NCBI RefSeq assembly: GCF_026212465.1
Contig: NC_080062.1
Span: forward strand, 10,422,738-10,486,737
Reading direction: 5' to 3'
Source of the DNA: Amaranthus tricolor
Lineage: Eukaryota; Streptophyta; Magnoliopsida; Caryophyllales; Amaranthaceae
Length of the DNA: 64,000 bases
Shown: positions 24,801-35,977 of the stretch, piece after piece
Layout of the letters: each line of letters starts with the position of its first letter
How positions within the stretch are numbered: position 1 is the first letter of the stretch
Program-made: the position numbers and the translations under genes
Notes under the pieces: model-generated
Seen by the model: the letters and a program-made list of their open reading frames with translations, nothing else
The model's database searches: none
Told to the model about the DNA's origin: nothing

Positions 24801-26438
24801 TTTGATCGAGTCAACCCCAATCTATATATGATGGATAGTCAAAGTAGCACCCTCAAGTTGACTATAATTATTGCTAATCCACCTGTAAATATAAACATAA
24901 ATATTCCAATCTATAAACTCGTGAAAAATAAATGTACAAATCATTTTCTTTTCAATCTAAATAAAAACTATATTTTGTTACTCGAATTAATGCTACCCCC
25001 TCCTATTCATCTTATTAGTCAAATTTACTTTTTGGTTACTATTCACTTATTACTTTTAATATATATTTTATTCTTAATCAATAAATTAAACAATAGTTAA
25101 GTGAAATCTTATTTCATTCGTCTCAATATAAGGATTATTAAAATCAATTTTTTATAATTTTTAATTAAGCATAATTAGAGATATTAAGGATTAAAATATT
25201 ATTTCGACAAATGTGAAAAAAATAAATGAGATTAATAATTTGAATAGGAGAGAGTATTAAATTTAGCCCAAACAATTAGAATGTCTTAAATTATTGATGA
25301 TTTAATAAAATAAAAAAATAAAACTCATTTGTTGCATGATTATGGTATATGAAGTAGGTGTTTATAGCTCTAATATCTGAATATTGATGAAGTAAACTAA
25401 ACACTTGAAAATTTACAATTTATGGTTAGTTCTTTTATTAATTAAGTATATGACACGTCTACATTTATAATGATAATTAAAATATATAGATCCGTCTCAA
25501 TTATTTTTCTAAACACCCGTTAAAGTTTTGAATCGACCCTCTATAGAGAAAGCTCATTTCTTTCAGTTTGCCTAGGGCCCATAAAATGTCAAAAACGACA
25601 CGAGTGGGTTTAAGATTTTGCTAAGTTTTCCCTAGTCCTTAGGTCCTTCTCATTTAGTATTATTTTTCATTTTAAGTTGTTTCTCATTTAAAAATTATAT
25701 TATTCTATACAGTGGTCCACCATTTACTTTTAATTCATACTTTTAACTTTTTTTAATTTTATTCACACGATTCATTCTCTCTTTCCATTACTACCAAATA
25801 TTATCCTCTATTCCTTACAAAACAACTTTTTATTAGTTTTATCATTAACAAGTGTAAAGTAGCATATATATTTGACCCTTCAAATTAAACTCTATTAAGG
25901 AACCAACTCAACTAAAAGTTTAAACTAATGGTTAGGCCCTAAGATATGTTACATACTCTAACATGTCCCCTCACACAATAGCCCATTGGACTAGCATTAT
26001 ACCTGGCACTGAATATTCCACTTTTAAATGAGAAGTGGTTGAGATTCGAACCTTTGATCTCTTGTCACGCTAGCTCTGATACTATGTCAAAAAATCAACT
26101 CAACCAAAAATTTAAACTAATAGTTGAAGCTCCAGAATATGTTACTAGGACCTCTACCATTAGCTTAAATTTTAATTGAGGCCCCAAAATATATTATATA
26201 TTCTAACAAACTCTACGAAGCCTTGTCTTACTTCAATTTACTTCATTATGCAGGAAATATGGACACTTTGCAGAATATTCAAGCGAAACAAAAGACAAAC
26301 CCCAGATTGGAAAGAATTATCAAGCAGGAAAAACCAAAGCAGTACAGTCCTTAATTCAACCTCAAATACAAGCAGCATTGATTCTAACACTAATCAAGAA
26401 TGTTATATCAGCTTTGCTTCTCAACAATTAACACCCAC

Positions 26439-26499
<61 letters not shown>

Positions 26500-26736
26500 C
26501 CCTATATAAATTTAGGTAGCCACAACATTAGTAATAATACAATTGATATGCATCAACAACAACAATATTGGAATAATAATCCTTCACTTCATACAATGTC
26601 AAGACCAACAATGTTAAATCCTCAGTTTCTAACAAATGATGAATATGATATGCATCACAATCTTCCATGTTATGGACATACTTGGGATGATCTTAGTTCG
26701 GTTGTTGAATTCGTGTTTAAAACGCCGCTTTTGTGA
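18856..26736 (+). CDS. JUB1-like: NAC transcription factor, JUNGBRUNNEN1-like (three exons)
   Basis: A plant NAC-domain DNA-binding regulator acting in the nucleus. Exons: 18856-19105 (before GTATGT), 21323-21675 (after TGTGCAG, before GTAAGT) and 26254-26736 (after TTATGCAG, to TGA). Phases fit and give 361 residues; the first junction makes a Lys codon ([15 protein letters not shown]). The NAC domain covers about residues 35-185 with all subdomains: [14 protein letters not shown] (A), IYKHDPWDL (B), [14 protein letters not shown] then GSGFWKATG (C/D), [12 protein letters not shown] (D) and WTLCRIFKR (E). [29 protein letters not shown] and the start of exon 3 fit the JUB1/ANAC042 group, which acts in stress and senescence. 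The tail is Asn/Ser-rich and holds a poly-Asn tract; a His-rich run (HHHHHGHDH) follows the domain. Introns are about 2.2 and 4.6 kb. I see no defect. Confidence 0.92.
19820..19945 (+). repeat. Possible SINE fragment in NAC intron 1
   Basis: TTAGCTTAGTCTAATAGTGG resembles a pol III A box, and GGGATTCGATTCTCACTG resembles a B box, spaced about 35 bp apart, as in tRNA-derived SINEs. The resemblance is partial. It lies wholly within the intron. Confidence 0.35.
20880..21122. mobile_element. Stowaway-like MITE in NAC intron 1
   Basis: About 240 bp from CTCTGTTTTCATTTTTTC to AAAACGGAGATAG, with an inverted CTCTGTTTT/AAAACGGAG end pair. A related but incomplete copy lies at 13050-13250 (shared ATCAAGATCTCA and ATGAATAT). 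A further AT-rich remnant at 21200-21290 abuts exon 2. Confidence 0.45.
22036..22310. mobile_element. MITE with GAGAC...GTCTC ends in NAC intron 2
   Basis: The left end TATGAGACTGTCTCCCC and right end CTCACCGTGAGATCATCCC are inverted-repeat termini of a small element also present at 44145-44275. The interior repeats GATCACTTT/AAGTGATCA several times. No coding capacity. Confidence 0.5.
25890..26210. repeat. Dispersed repeat just before NAC exon 3
   Basis: Two tandem versions of a motif block lie here: AACCAACTCAACTAAAAGT, AAACTAATGGTTAGGCC, ATATGTTACATACTCTAAC, then GATACTATGTCAAAAAATC and a second AACTCAACCAAAAATT...ATAGTTGAAGC. A third occurrence is at about 23460-23560. It resembles a common dicot dispersed repeat. 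It comes within about 50 bp of the exon 3 acceptor, so it may supply part of the branch-site region. Confidence 0.45.
26440..26499 (+). repeat. (AAT)n microsatellite encoding poly-Asn in NAC exon 3
   Basis: An uninterrupted AAT run of about 20 repeats within the coding region. It is read in the Asn frame, so length changes keep the frame and alter the tract length in the NAC protein. Confidence 0.95.
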
Positions 26737-27340
26737 GAATTATCGAATTTTGTTTCAGTTGAAGCTTGCATGTGTCTGTTTTTCTTGAAGAATGTGGGTT
26801 TGATTCTCACTGCTTTTTGTAAATGTATATGTATTATATGTAGTAAGTAGCAATTTTATAAATAACTTTAGCTAGGTTTTATGTTAGGATAGCTAAGTTA
26901 GATATTATGTATGTAGTATAATTTTGGGGTGATTTTTTTTGTAATTTTCTCTTAGGGAGGAAGTTATTGTACTGATGAACAACTTACAGTTGTACTGACA
27001 AGTAATATTATATATATGTCCAAATATTACTTTTGGAGTATATCATATTATTTATTTTTTGGATTATAGGGTAAACTCAGGGTTGGAGAGGGTTAGGTGA
27101 GAATTGATTTCAAATCTAGCCGAAAGAAAATAGTACTTACTCAACTGATGCAAGTTTTTATTCTCTACAATTAGATTAAGATATAAATTAGGGCATTGAA
27201 TAAAATACGTAAGAAAATGAGATACTTTAAAAGAAATGGTGAGAGTATATATGCTAAAAAATTGAATAATTACATTGAAGTAGTTGTATCAAGAACCACC
27301 TAGTGACTTTGATTACTTCATTGCTCACACAAAGGCATAC
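26737..27340. other. 3' UTR of NAC and AT-rich flank
   Basis: The 3' UTR probably extends about 250-300 bp past the stop. I see no gene or clear repeat after it. Confidence 0.4.
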
Positions 27341-27347
27341 ACACTAG

Positions 27348-27770
27348 AGGGTAGTGTTGGAGTGTGCATTGGGAGGTGAACAATTGAGGTTTGGATCCTT
27401 CAATACAACATCTACACACATAATAGCAAATCAGATGTTGCTTGTTCGAGCAGTTGGCTGCCTCGTTTGAGCAGTCGGTCTAGATATTCCTATTATGTGA
27501 TTTTTTGAGAATTGCGTTTTTATTGGACACGTAATGTCCTTTAGCTAGGGTTACTCTGCTAATTTATTAGGGTATTTATCGGTCCTAAAATCAATATTAG
27601 GGTGAGCCCTTGAGTGTCTTCTTGTATTAGATGAGTGGTTTCCATTAAAGTTGGAAACTTTAAGCTTAAAAGTGTTTATTGAAGCCTTTGTGAGTGATAA
27701 TTCATTATTGTATTAATGATACATTAATGAAATATAATCTGTATTAACTGCAAGTTGTCTATAACACTAT
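27348..27770 (+). mobile_element. Possible solo LTR remnant
   Basis: The block begins TGTTGGAGTGTGCATTG, a common LTR opening, and continues with GTGAGCCCTTGAGTG and a GATACATTAATGAAATATAAT end that looks like a U3-R-U5 region. I could not find a matching target duplication, so this is a weak call. Confidence 0.35.
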
Positions 27771-28094
27771 TAAAACATATTTTGTGTTTTTTGTTTGTAT
27801 TATGTTTTTTTCATTACTTTTCCTTTTTTCACCATTGGTAAGTTTCTTATAGCTTTGCCAGGCCCAATTGTCATTTAAAATGAAAATTTGATAAATATAA
27901 ATAATCTTTTCTTTATAAAAAATTAGGAATAAATTGTGAATTACAATCTTAAACTTAATGCTATTTGAGTAGCTTCAATTTTTTTAGTTTGCAAATTACA
28001 ACATCTACACTATTCGATCCAAGTCACTAGATTCCATTTAATTAACCCCCGATGACCGTTAACCATATCCCTAATTAATTTTATTTAATTTATC

Positions 28095-28300
28095 TATACA
28101 GTATACTAATAAAGAAACGATTAAAACACATGCGACTTTACAATAAAAATTTTCCCGCTCTTTTCATGTTTTTATTAGGCAAATATTTGTTTTGGGATAT
28201 CATGTAATATCTTTTTGATTAGATTTTTTCAATTGATTAGTTGCAAAAGATTTTAAAATACACCTTATTTACTAATTTTTTACCATATATAAACCTCGTG
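28095..28300 (-). repeat. Inverted copy of the 14.2-14.4 kb repeat end
   Basis: Read in reverse, this matches 14230-14435 over about 200 bp: ATATGGTAAAAAATTAG, AAATAAGGTGTATTT, GATATTACATGATAT, ACATGAAAAGAG and GTTTCTTTATTAGTATA in the same order. It supports a dispersed element family with a fixed terminus. Confidence 0.55.
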
Positions 28301-29210
28301 CTCTTAAAAAAAGAACAATAATATAAACCTCGTAAACCTTAAAGTATATCAAACTTAAAATATAAAAACTTATTACATTATTTATAGAGAAAAATTCCTT
28401 TGAAAGAAAAAAAAAAGTCTTAAGGTCTAAATGTAAGAGACAATATGAGAGGAAAGTCCTAGAGCACACTCTTACACTTCTTGCCCGTACGATAGTAATC
28501 ATGCTATCATTCATCATCTGTTTCAAAATATAAATCCACAATCAATGGGAATTAACTAGTCGTCCTTCCTAATCATAAAACACATATAATATTATTTCTA
28601 ATTACAAAGAAATTTAAACATTTATCCATTAGTTATATGAATATATAAATCCAACTTAAAAGCAATCAACGTTTGAAAAACAAATTTAAAACATTTGAAG
28701 CTTTATTCAATATAAATTCTATAAATTAATTTAAATAACTTAATAAATCAAATAAGTATGGTTTTACAAACTTTCGAAAACATAATCAACAAGTGGAGAA
28801 GGAAACGAACGCCGGTGATAGATGCCCACAAGATGGCCTTACACTAACACCTCCTAAAGTTTGTCGGGCGAACCCCAACCTATTAAAAATAGACTTGTCT
28901 AAGAATGGTCAATTCTCCCCTAGCAGTGGATGCCTCCTTTACCTTACACCACTGGGTACCGGGACGACAATAATTAACCCAGGCATATATATATTATCAG
29001 TAGCATGTTCTAAATCAATTAGAGATACCAAAACATGCCTTAGACTCTTATGGCTCCTTACTCTCACAAAAGATATAAAACTTGAAACTTTAGATATAAA
29101 ATCATCATCATTATCGCAAATGTTCATGAGATGCCAACATAGGCCTTACACTCAATTCCAACATCAAAAATACCTTACTCAAATACACTTTATAAAATCA
29201 ATTTATTTTT
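28301..29210. other. No supported gene; possible LTR remnant
   Basis: A 139-codon frame at 28793-29212 has no recognisable domain. Its ACGAACGCCGGTGATAGATG and GGCCTTACACTAACACC stretches faintly resemble part of the chromovirus LTR at 48789 (GAGAACGCCAGTAGGCC). I treat it as decayed LTR or unassigned sequence. Confidence 0.3.
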
Positions 29211-29218
29211 AAAATATG

Positions 29219-29477
29219 GGTAATGATATTTACAGCCCTTAGGGATCTACATAAAAATTAAAAATTCTTTATATTATCAACAATTTTAGGTTTTCAAGAG
29301 AATCTAATTTAGAAATTGAGAACTTATTTAAAATTCCCAAGAAAGAATTAATGATAAAATAATAAAATATATTAAAGAATATTATGTTTTCAAAGCAAAA
29401 ACAATTATATATTACAGGAAAAAAGTACAAGAATTTTTTTTATATACAACCCTTTGGGTAGTATATATCACTTTCCT
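29219..29477. mobile_element. Small MITE of unknown family
   Basis: The ends are imperfect inverted repeats of about 40 bp: left GTAATGATATTTACAGCCC with AGGGATCTACATAAA; right, read in reverse, GTGATATATACTACCC with AGGGTTGTATATAAA. The interior is AT-rich. No coding capacity. Confidence 0.5.
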
Positions 29478-30287
29478 TAAAATATAAACTTCACAATTAA
29501 TAAATTCCAAATTATATAACTACCAAAACTAATGTTTTGAGTAATGACTGAGTTTGGAAATAAGATCAACTCTAAATTTGACCTAGTCAACATAAGTTAA
29601 CCTTATTACTAACTCTTGGTAAAAAGTAGTAATAAAAGTGTTGTTCTACTCAAAAGTACAACTATGTCAACACTATTTCTAACACCTTAAATAAAAAAAA
29701 TTTAATAATACCTTTAAAATTCATAATATTCCAAACTAAAGAGAAAAAAAATAAGGCAAAATGTTAAAAAACTACCTAGTATATACCCCATTTTGCAAAA
29801 AACTAGCTTAAATAAAAATTTTTGCAAAAAACTACCTTATATAATACAATTGTTTGCAAAACACTACCTTATAACGGATTTTGACCTTTGACCGCTATCT
29901 TTAACCGTTGACCCGCATGTGACACGCACGTGATACTTTAATTGTATGACTTATTCTTCATTTCAGTTCAGCCCATTCGAAAATCCTTTCAATCCTCTCA
30001 TTTCCAGCGACAACTCCATTGCTGTAGCTTCTCATTTCGCTCCCATCCACCTCGTAACTTCATCTCCTTGAAATTTCTAAGCAAATTCGGTATGTACTAC
30101 TACTTAATTATGGTTTTGTACTTCATTATTTTAGGTATAATTTAAATTTATTTCGTTTTTCAAATTTGCTTCCTTTTGCAGCGATTTTTCTATTGAATTT
30201 GTTGTTTCATATCTTGTAATTTGTAAATTGATTGTTGTTGTATCTGAATAATGTATTAGGGTTCTTAAAATTAGCTAAATCAATAAG

Positions 30288-32694
30288 ATGAAGAAATTGA
30301 CAATCCGTAAAAAAGCCAGTGATTCGAAAAAGAAGCAGTCTGAGTTGGCAACTGAGGTGGGTAATGTAAGGGTAGATGAGGTGGTGATTGAAAGTTCTGA
30401 CTTGGAAACAGCAAATGTAGATGCTGATGCTGATGAGGTTGAGGATAGTAGTGATGATGATTATAGTTGTGGTGATGAAGATGAATATGAGGATGATTCT
30501 GATTTGTTTGCAGAAAATGTAGTTTATGGTCTTGATGATGGGTTTATAGGTGATGAGGAAATTAGGTTGATAGTAGATAAGGAGGTTGATGAAGAAAACA
30601 ATAGAGACATATACTTTAATGATGATGAACCGCAGTCTGATGATTATGATTTGGGTGCATTGAAAGATGAAGAGGAAGGTATATGCAGCTATCCTACATT
30701 CAATCTTGAGGTTGATTTCAAGGATAAGATTAATTTGTCTTTAGGCCTTAAGTTTCCTTCGACATATGTGTTTAGAAAAGCACTAAGGTACCATGCTATT
30801 GAATGTGGTTACAATTATTATTACCTGCATAATGGTACAAATAGGATCAGTGTGTATTGCTACAATAGATGCGATTGCAAAAAATCGAAAGCTAGAATTG
30901 TGAACTGTGTTTGTGGGAAGGAGAAGAAGTGTTATTTTAAGGTTCATGCTGTGAAGTTGAAAGATGAGGAGACACTTCAAATAAGGAGTTATTTTCCCAA
31001 ACACACTTATAGTCACCAACACCAAAATAACAAAGTCACTGCTTTGTATTTAGCTGAGAAATACATAGATGATTGGAGGGGCAATCCAACTTGGGAATTA
31101 AAGGCATTTAAGAAACGGGTTAATAGAGAGTTAGGTTGTGAAGTGAAGTATTCTTTGTGTTATATGGCTAATAGAATTGCAATGAAAATGATATATGGTG
31201 ATGTTAGTGAAGAGTATAGCAGGGTGTGGGATTATGCGGAAGCAATAAGGAGGTTTAATCCAGGAAGCACTGCAATCGTTAAATGCATTGGAATAGACAC
31301 ACCCCCACCTTTGTTCCAAAGGATGTATATATGCTTGACAGCATGTAAGGAGGGTTTTGTTGCTGGCTGTAGGCCTATTATAGGTGTTGATGGGGCACAT
31401 TTGAAGGGACAATTCCTTGGGGTTTTGTTGACTGCTGTAGGTAAAGATGGGAACAATAACATCTTTCCCGTTGCATGGGCTGTTGTTGAAACAAAAAATG
31501 TAGAAACTTGGACTTGGTTTCTAAATCTTCTCGTAGAAGACCTTAGGTCGGTTACTGCATCGAGTAGTTGGGTTCAAGCAGAAGGTGAAGCTTTCACCTT
31601 CATGAGCGATAGGCAAAAGGTAATTACTTGTTAATACAAATCTTGTTTTAAATGTAACTAATGCTATAACCCTAATATTAATTTGTGGAAAATGCAGGGT
31701 TTGGTTGAAGCTTTGAACTCAGTGATTCCTAGAGCTGAAATTAGGTTCTGCTGTAGGCATATATGGGCGAATTTCAAGATCAAGTTCCCTGGAGAGTTGT
31801 TCAAACAACACTTTTGGAGAGCAGCCAGAGCCTACAACAAAGTATGGAATCAAGTAGGAGTAAGTCTGGGATGTTGTTAAATAATAATTGTGAGGCATTC
31901 AATAATGTGTTAGTAGAAGCAAGGGGGAAGCCTATAATTTCTCTAATGGAGTGGATTAGGAGATATGTGATGCAACGAAGCGCAGCCAAAAGGGAAGGGC
32001 TGAGTAACTTTGAAGGTGTGTTGATGCCAGCTATCACCAAAATGATTGAAAAAAATGCAAAGGAAATATATGGTTTAAGGGTAATCCCAGTGGATGTGTG
32101 TGAGTTTGAGGTGGATGATAATGACGAATCTTACGTTGTAAACTTGGCCAATAGGACTTGCCATTGTGGAAGTTGGGACCTTATAGGGATTCCTTGTAAA
32201 CATGTCGTTGCTTGTATTGTTCTTAGAAAATTAGATGCCAACGACTTTGTCCACGAGGCGTATCTTGTAGAAACGTATCGAAAGACGTATAGTCTAAAGT
32301 TTTATGGTATGCCAGGAACAAAATGTGGCCAACAACCACTTTAGCCAAACAACTTCCTCCACCATATCGAAAGATGCCTGGAAGGCCTAACAAGAGGAAA
32401 ATAAAGAAGGAAGTTGATGAAGGTAAAAGAGGTAAGAAGGCTTTATGTGCTGTTAAAGAATTCAAGCAACGGAGATGTGGTAATTGTGGTGACCTAGGTC
32501 ACTACAAAAAAGGCTGCAAGAATCCACCAAAACCACCACCAACAAAGACCAAGTCAAAGGGTGGTAGGCCTAAAATGGGATCTTCTTCTACTCAACAATC
32601 TACAACAAATGATGTGCCTAGCTCCAGTGGTCAACAACAAACGCAAAATGCTGCATCTACTTCATGTGTAATGGATCAAAATAGTCAAATATAG
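30288..32694 (+). pseudogene. MuDR-type transposase gene (frameshifted)
   Basis: Transposase of the MULE; it would cut the TIRs in the nucleus. Exon 1 30288-31619, donor AAAG|GTAATT, acceptor ATGCAG at 31697, exon 2 from 31698. A 5' UTR intron is likely at 30090-30181. Order: acidic Asp/Glu-rich N-terminus (residues 15-130), MuDR DNA-binding domain (about 145-245), MULE catalytic core with first Asp in GVDGAHLKG (about 369) and second in FMSDRQK (about 441), SWIM finger CHC...PCKHVVAC (32158-32212), and a C-terminal CCHC knuckle CGNCGDLGHYKKGC (32476-32520). Two breaks: near 31840-31870 the frame changes and about 50-60 residues normal for this family before KSGMLLNNN are absent. At about 32318-32325 a one-base slip separates GMPGTK from MWPTT. 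Translation would stop early at about 31878. The N-terminal half is intact. Confidence 0.88.
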
Positions 32695-32836
32695 ACTTGT
32701 GAAGACTAATTTACTGTTGAATGTAATGTGTTGAATTAGTATAAGTGTATGAGTTTGAGGTTGTAATGTGTATGAACTAAGAATGTACTATGTTGAACTG
32801 TATTTTAGCAAATCAGTGTATGAACTGAGAATGTAA

Positions 32837-32932
32837 TGTGTTGAATTAAGTGCAACAAATTTAGTTATTGTGTTGAATTAAGTGCAGCAAATTTAGTTAC
32901 TGTGTTGAATTAAGTGCAGCAAATTTAGCCAG
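32837..32932. repeat. 32-bp tandem repeat, three copies
   Basis: The unit TGTGTTGAATTAAGTGCA plus GCAAATTTAGTTA repeats at 32837, 32869 and 32901, downstream of the transposase stop and likely in its 3' UTR. Confidence 0.8.
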
Positions 32933-33295
32933 TGCAAGAGTATGCATCAGTATGTTGTGTCTATTCATAAAACATTGTTGTTGAACAGCAGTATGCATCA
33001 GTAATAGCTGTGCTGAACTGAGAGTGTAATAGCCAGTAAATTTGTTAATTACAGTGACCTCATTGTGTTTTGAGAAGTAGTGCATCATTCTTCATATGGC
33101 TACTAAATGCAAGCATGTAATAGCTATATGTAAGCAAGTTGCTGGATGTAAGCATATGATTTCAGAATGTACTCTGTTTGTTTAATTAAGTAAATTAGTT
33201 CTGAAAAAGTGATCTTTTGTTTAAGAACTCTGTTTGAATCAGTTCCTACTTAATAGCTGTATGTGCTGAAGTTGATTGGTTAAGTGCATTGTGTT

Positions 33296-33595
33296 GTGCT
33301 GCAAACACAGCAAACATACTAAAACCAAATGTATTTACAGCAACCACAGCAATTACATTTCAAGTTTAGGTGCTGCAAACACAGCAAACACACCAAAAGC
33401 AAATGTATTTACAGCAACCACAGCAATTACATTTAAAGTTTGGGTGCTGCAAACACAGCAAACACACCAAAACCAAATGTGTTTACAGCAACCACAACAA
33501 TTACATTTCAAGTTTGGGTGGTGCAAACACAACATACACAGCAAGCACAACACAGCAAACACAGCAAACACAACACACATTACATAAACACAAGT
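33296..33595. repeat. 74-bp minisatellite between the two MULE genes
   Basis: Three full copies start at 33296, 33370 and 33444, with a partial copy from 33518. The unit has GTGCTGCAAACACAGCAAAC, a middle AAATGTATTTACAGCAACC, and an end ATTACATTTCAAGTTT. It decays into ACACAGCAAACACA runs. The array lies between the convergent 3' ends of the two genes. Confidence 0.85.
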
Positions 33596-33717
33596 TTATT
33601 TACAGTACCTGCAAAGAAATTAAATGGAAAAAATAAAAGCTTAATTCATTCATTCATCATGATCAAGTTACAATATGTAAATCACTGTTACAATTATTCT
33701 TAAATAGGTCCTAAACT

Positions 33718-34156
33718 TCAATTACTAGCCTTGATTAATACAAGAAACACCAACAAAAAACAAAAGAAAAACCCTAATACAAAGCTTGTAATCTGATTTC
33801 CATGCTTCCTCTCATTCATCCATTTCTTCTTAATCCTTTTAATTTCTGAAATTGCTTGTTCCTTTTCATGTTCCAAGCAACAAATCCTTGATGTCAAAAT
33901 CTTGATTTCGGTTGCCAATTGTCGCTTCTCCTCCACAAGCTTATTAGTGACTTCTCTTTGCCAAACAGCCATTTCAGGTTCATCAACCCAATTTAAACTT
34001 TTTGCATCCCCTCCAATTTGTATCAGGATCATAAAAAACGCAAGTCTTAAACCTTCTTCCAGGATTTTCCTTGGTCCATGAAACCCTCCTTGCAAAGGGA
34101 ACTCCACACCCACATTTTTTACGTATCGAATTTTCGCTTGAAGAACAAGAAGACAT
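33718..34156 (-). pseudogene. GRF zinc-finger/coiled-coil/membrane protein gene (frameshifted)
   Basis: Small accessory gene of the MULE. From ATG at 34156 the first part reads a GRF-type zinc finger: CGCGVPFARRVSWTKENPG, then GRRFKTCVFYDP, then NWRGCKKF. The next codons run into a stop (TTGGGTTGA). The continuation WVDEPEMAVWQREVTNKL lies one frame away, so one extra base occurred at about 33988-33993. After it come a heptad-rich coiled coil (about 50 residues of Lys/Glu/Leu) and a C-terminal hydrophobic segment (SFVLGFFFCFLLVFLVLI), a likely membrane anchor. Repaired, it would be about 145 residues, like the plant At4g04775-like GRF proteins. It is transcribed inward from the right TIR, opposite to the transposase. 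Its role in transposition is unknown; GRF fingers elsewhere bind single-stranded nucleic acid. Confidence 0.8.
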
Positions 34157-34532
34157 AACTAATTAATTGGAAGAAAATGATGATCTTTGAATGAATTAGG
34201 GATTGGAATGCAGGGAGAAAGAAAGAAAGGCAAAATAAAGAAAGAAATAAAGGCGAATTAGGGTTTATCGCTACAAATGGGAGGAAGAAAGAAAGGATTT
34301 TCGAAGCTGAACTGAAATGAATAAGAATTAAATACAGTAATGCATCATGTGCGTGTCACATGCAGGTCAACGGTTAAAGATAGCGGTCAAAGGCCAAAAT
34401 CCGTTATAAGGTAGTGTTTTGCAAACAATTGTATTATATAAGGTAGTTTTTTGCAAAAATTTTTATTTAAGGTAGTTTTTTGCAAAATGGAGTATATACT
34501 AGATAGTTTTTTAACATTTTGCCAAAAAATAA

Positions 34533-35977
34533 TAATAACAATAATATACTTTTTTTTTGCCAAGAATAATAATTTGTAGGTATAAATTGCTAATGCAAAT
34601 GATTTGATATAAAGTAACTTAATTACACATATAAAATTAGTATATTTTTATTTAAATCATTTATAAATCGAGCTTAGCACAGAAATCTACCTAGTTAACA
34701 TAAAAAAACCTCACACAACCCAACCCACCCTCTCACTACCTTTTACATCACAATCCCCCTCCTCCTCCACCACACAACCCTATTCTCTAAAAACCCATCA
34801 ACCTAACTAAGCATAGCAACTCTTAATAATCAATGAAATAGATGTATATATACTATATAGTGTATACCACAAGGATAGCAAAGCTCCAAGGATTTTATCG
34901 CAATTTACATTTGTGATTGTCTAAAACAGGATTCAAACGACATGAAGACTCGTGAATCATCATACAGCGATAAACCGCACACTAAATATGGCAGCTGCCT
35001 TCGCCCTTCGGAAGGTAATAACGTGTAACATTTACCCCGAGAATGAATTGCTCGGATGCTGATGACTTGATCAAGGATGTAGATAATGGAGGCCTGTTTG
35101 GATGTTTAATCCAACTTCCTGTTCAAATTAGTGACAATGAGCATAATTCAAGCATATAGAAGTATGTTCAACCAAATGAACAAAGAAAAAAGGCAGATTG
35201 TAGATATGAAGAAAATTCAATTAATAAAAGATAATGCAGCAGCAACTGTTAAAACTGAGCCAAAGAAAGAGAAAATCTGATTTATTACTGAACTTCTTGT
35301 ATACATTAGTGCATATAAAGGCTGCAGACCTGCAGTATTTATACTGATGCATAGGACTTATAAGAAGCAATCCTAGTAATAACTTATACCAACAGAACGA
35401 GATTAGGCCTCCGTACTGATGCAAGCTCTCGAACATGATATGCCTCTAGACTCGGTGGCAGATCTTGAAATCATTTTGCTTTTGCTTTTGTACAACGAGC
35501 AGTAAATTTTCAGAGGGGTGGGGCCCCTTTGGGCCTTAACGAACACCCGCTATTGTAATTTGACTGTACTTGTGCTTGGACTAAATATCAGATCTTGCTC
35601 TCTGCTAGCTTGGTTGGTAGCCTTGAAATCATTTGCATTAGCAATTTATACCTGCACATATTATGCTATAACTCAATAGCAACATATATTAAAGCGGTAA
35701 AGCTTGATAAGCGGAATTTTCTACTCAAACCTATGTTAATAAAAACAATATAACTTCAACTAACAGAAAAATCCCAAAAATGAAGTATAATAAATTTCAA
35801 GAAAACATCTCTCTAGTCTCTGTCTCTTTTTTTCAGAGTTCAGACCCAAGAAGTTGGGATGTCGTAGTCATGACGGCATGCAAAGATTTTCTAAGGAAAC
35901 GTTTCGACTAGATACTTGCTTAGGTATTAGCGGTAATTTTTATTTTCTTGGGTATTAGTTTGCAATTTTCATCTGCT
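34533..35977. other. Intergenic DNA with a possible LTR on the - strand
   Basis: No gene is supported. On the - strand, about 35590 to 35215 reads like an LTR: AGTATAAATACTGC (TATA) followed by GTTCAGTAATAAATCAG and a GTTGCTGCTGCA end. I could not place both ends or a target duplication. Confidence 0.3.

Larger units (their letters stand above)
29755..34523. mobile_element. Complete Mutator-like element (MULE), 4.77 kb
   Basis: Terminal inverted repeats of about 235 bp (29755-29990 and 34288-34523) are nearly identical by eye. They begin GGCAAAATGTTAAAAAACTA and contain GATAGCGGTCAAAG-type sequence. A perfect 9-bp target duplication AAAAAATAA flanks the element (29746-29754 and 34524-34532), which is diagnostic of Mutator. 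Two genes start just inside the two TIRs and converge: a MuDR-type transposase on + and a GRF zinc-finger gene on -. The arrangement recalls maize MuDR (mudrA/mudrB), though the second gene is unrelated to mudrB. Both genes carry frame defects, so this copy is probably inactive, yet the TIRs and TSD suggest recent insertion. Confidence 0.93.

Noticed and set aside
28793..29212. 139-codon open frame on +
   Set aside because: No recognisable domain, biased composition and faint likeness to LTR sequence; not supported as a gene.
30783..31462. Several - strand frames of 76-93 codons
   Set aside because: Antisense shadows of the intact N-terminal part of the MULE transposase.
33276..33703. Overlapping frames rich in Cys, His and Asn on both strands
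   Set aside because: Produced by the 74-bp minisatellite.
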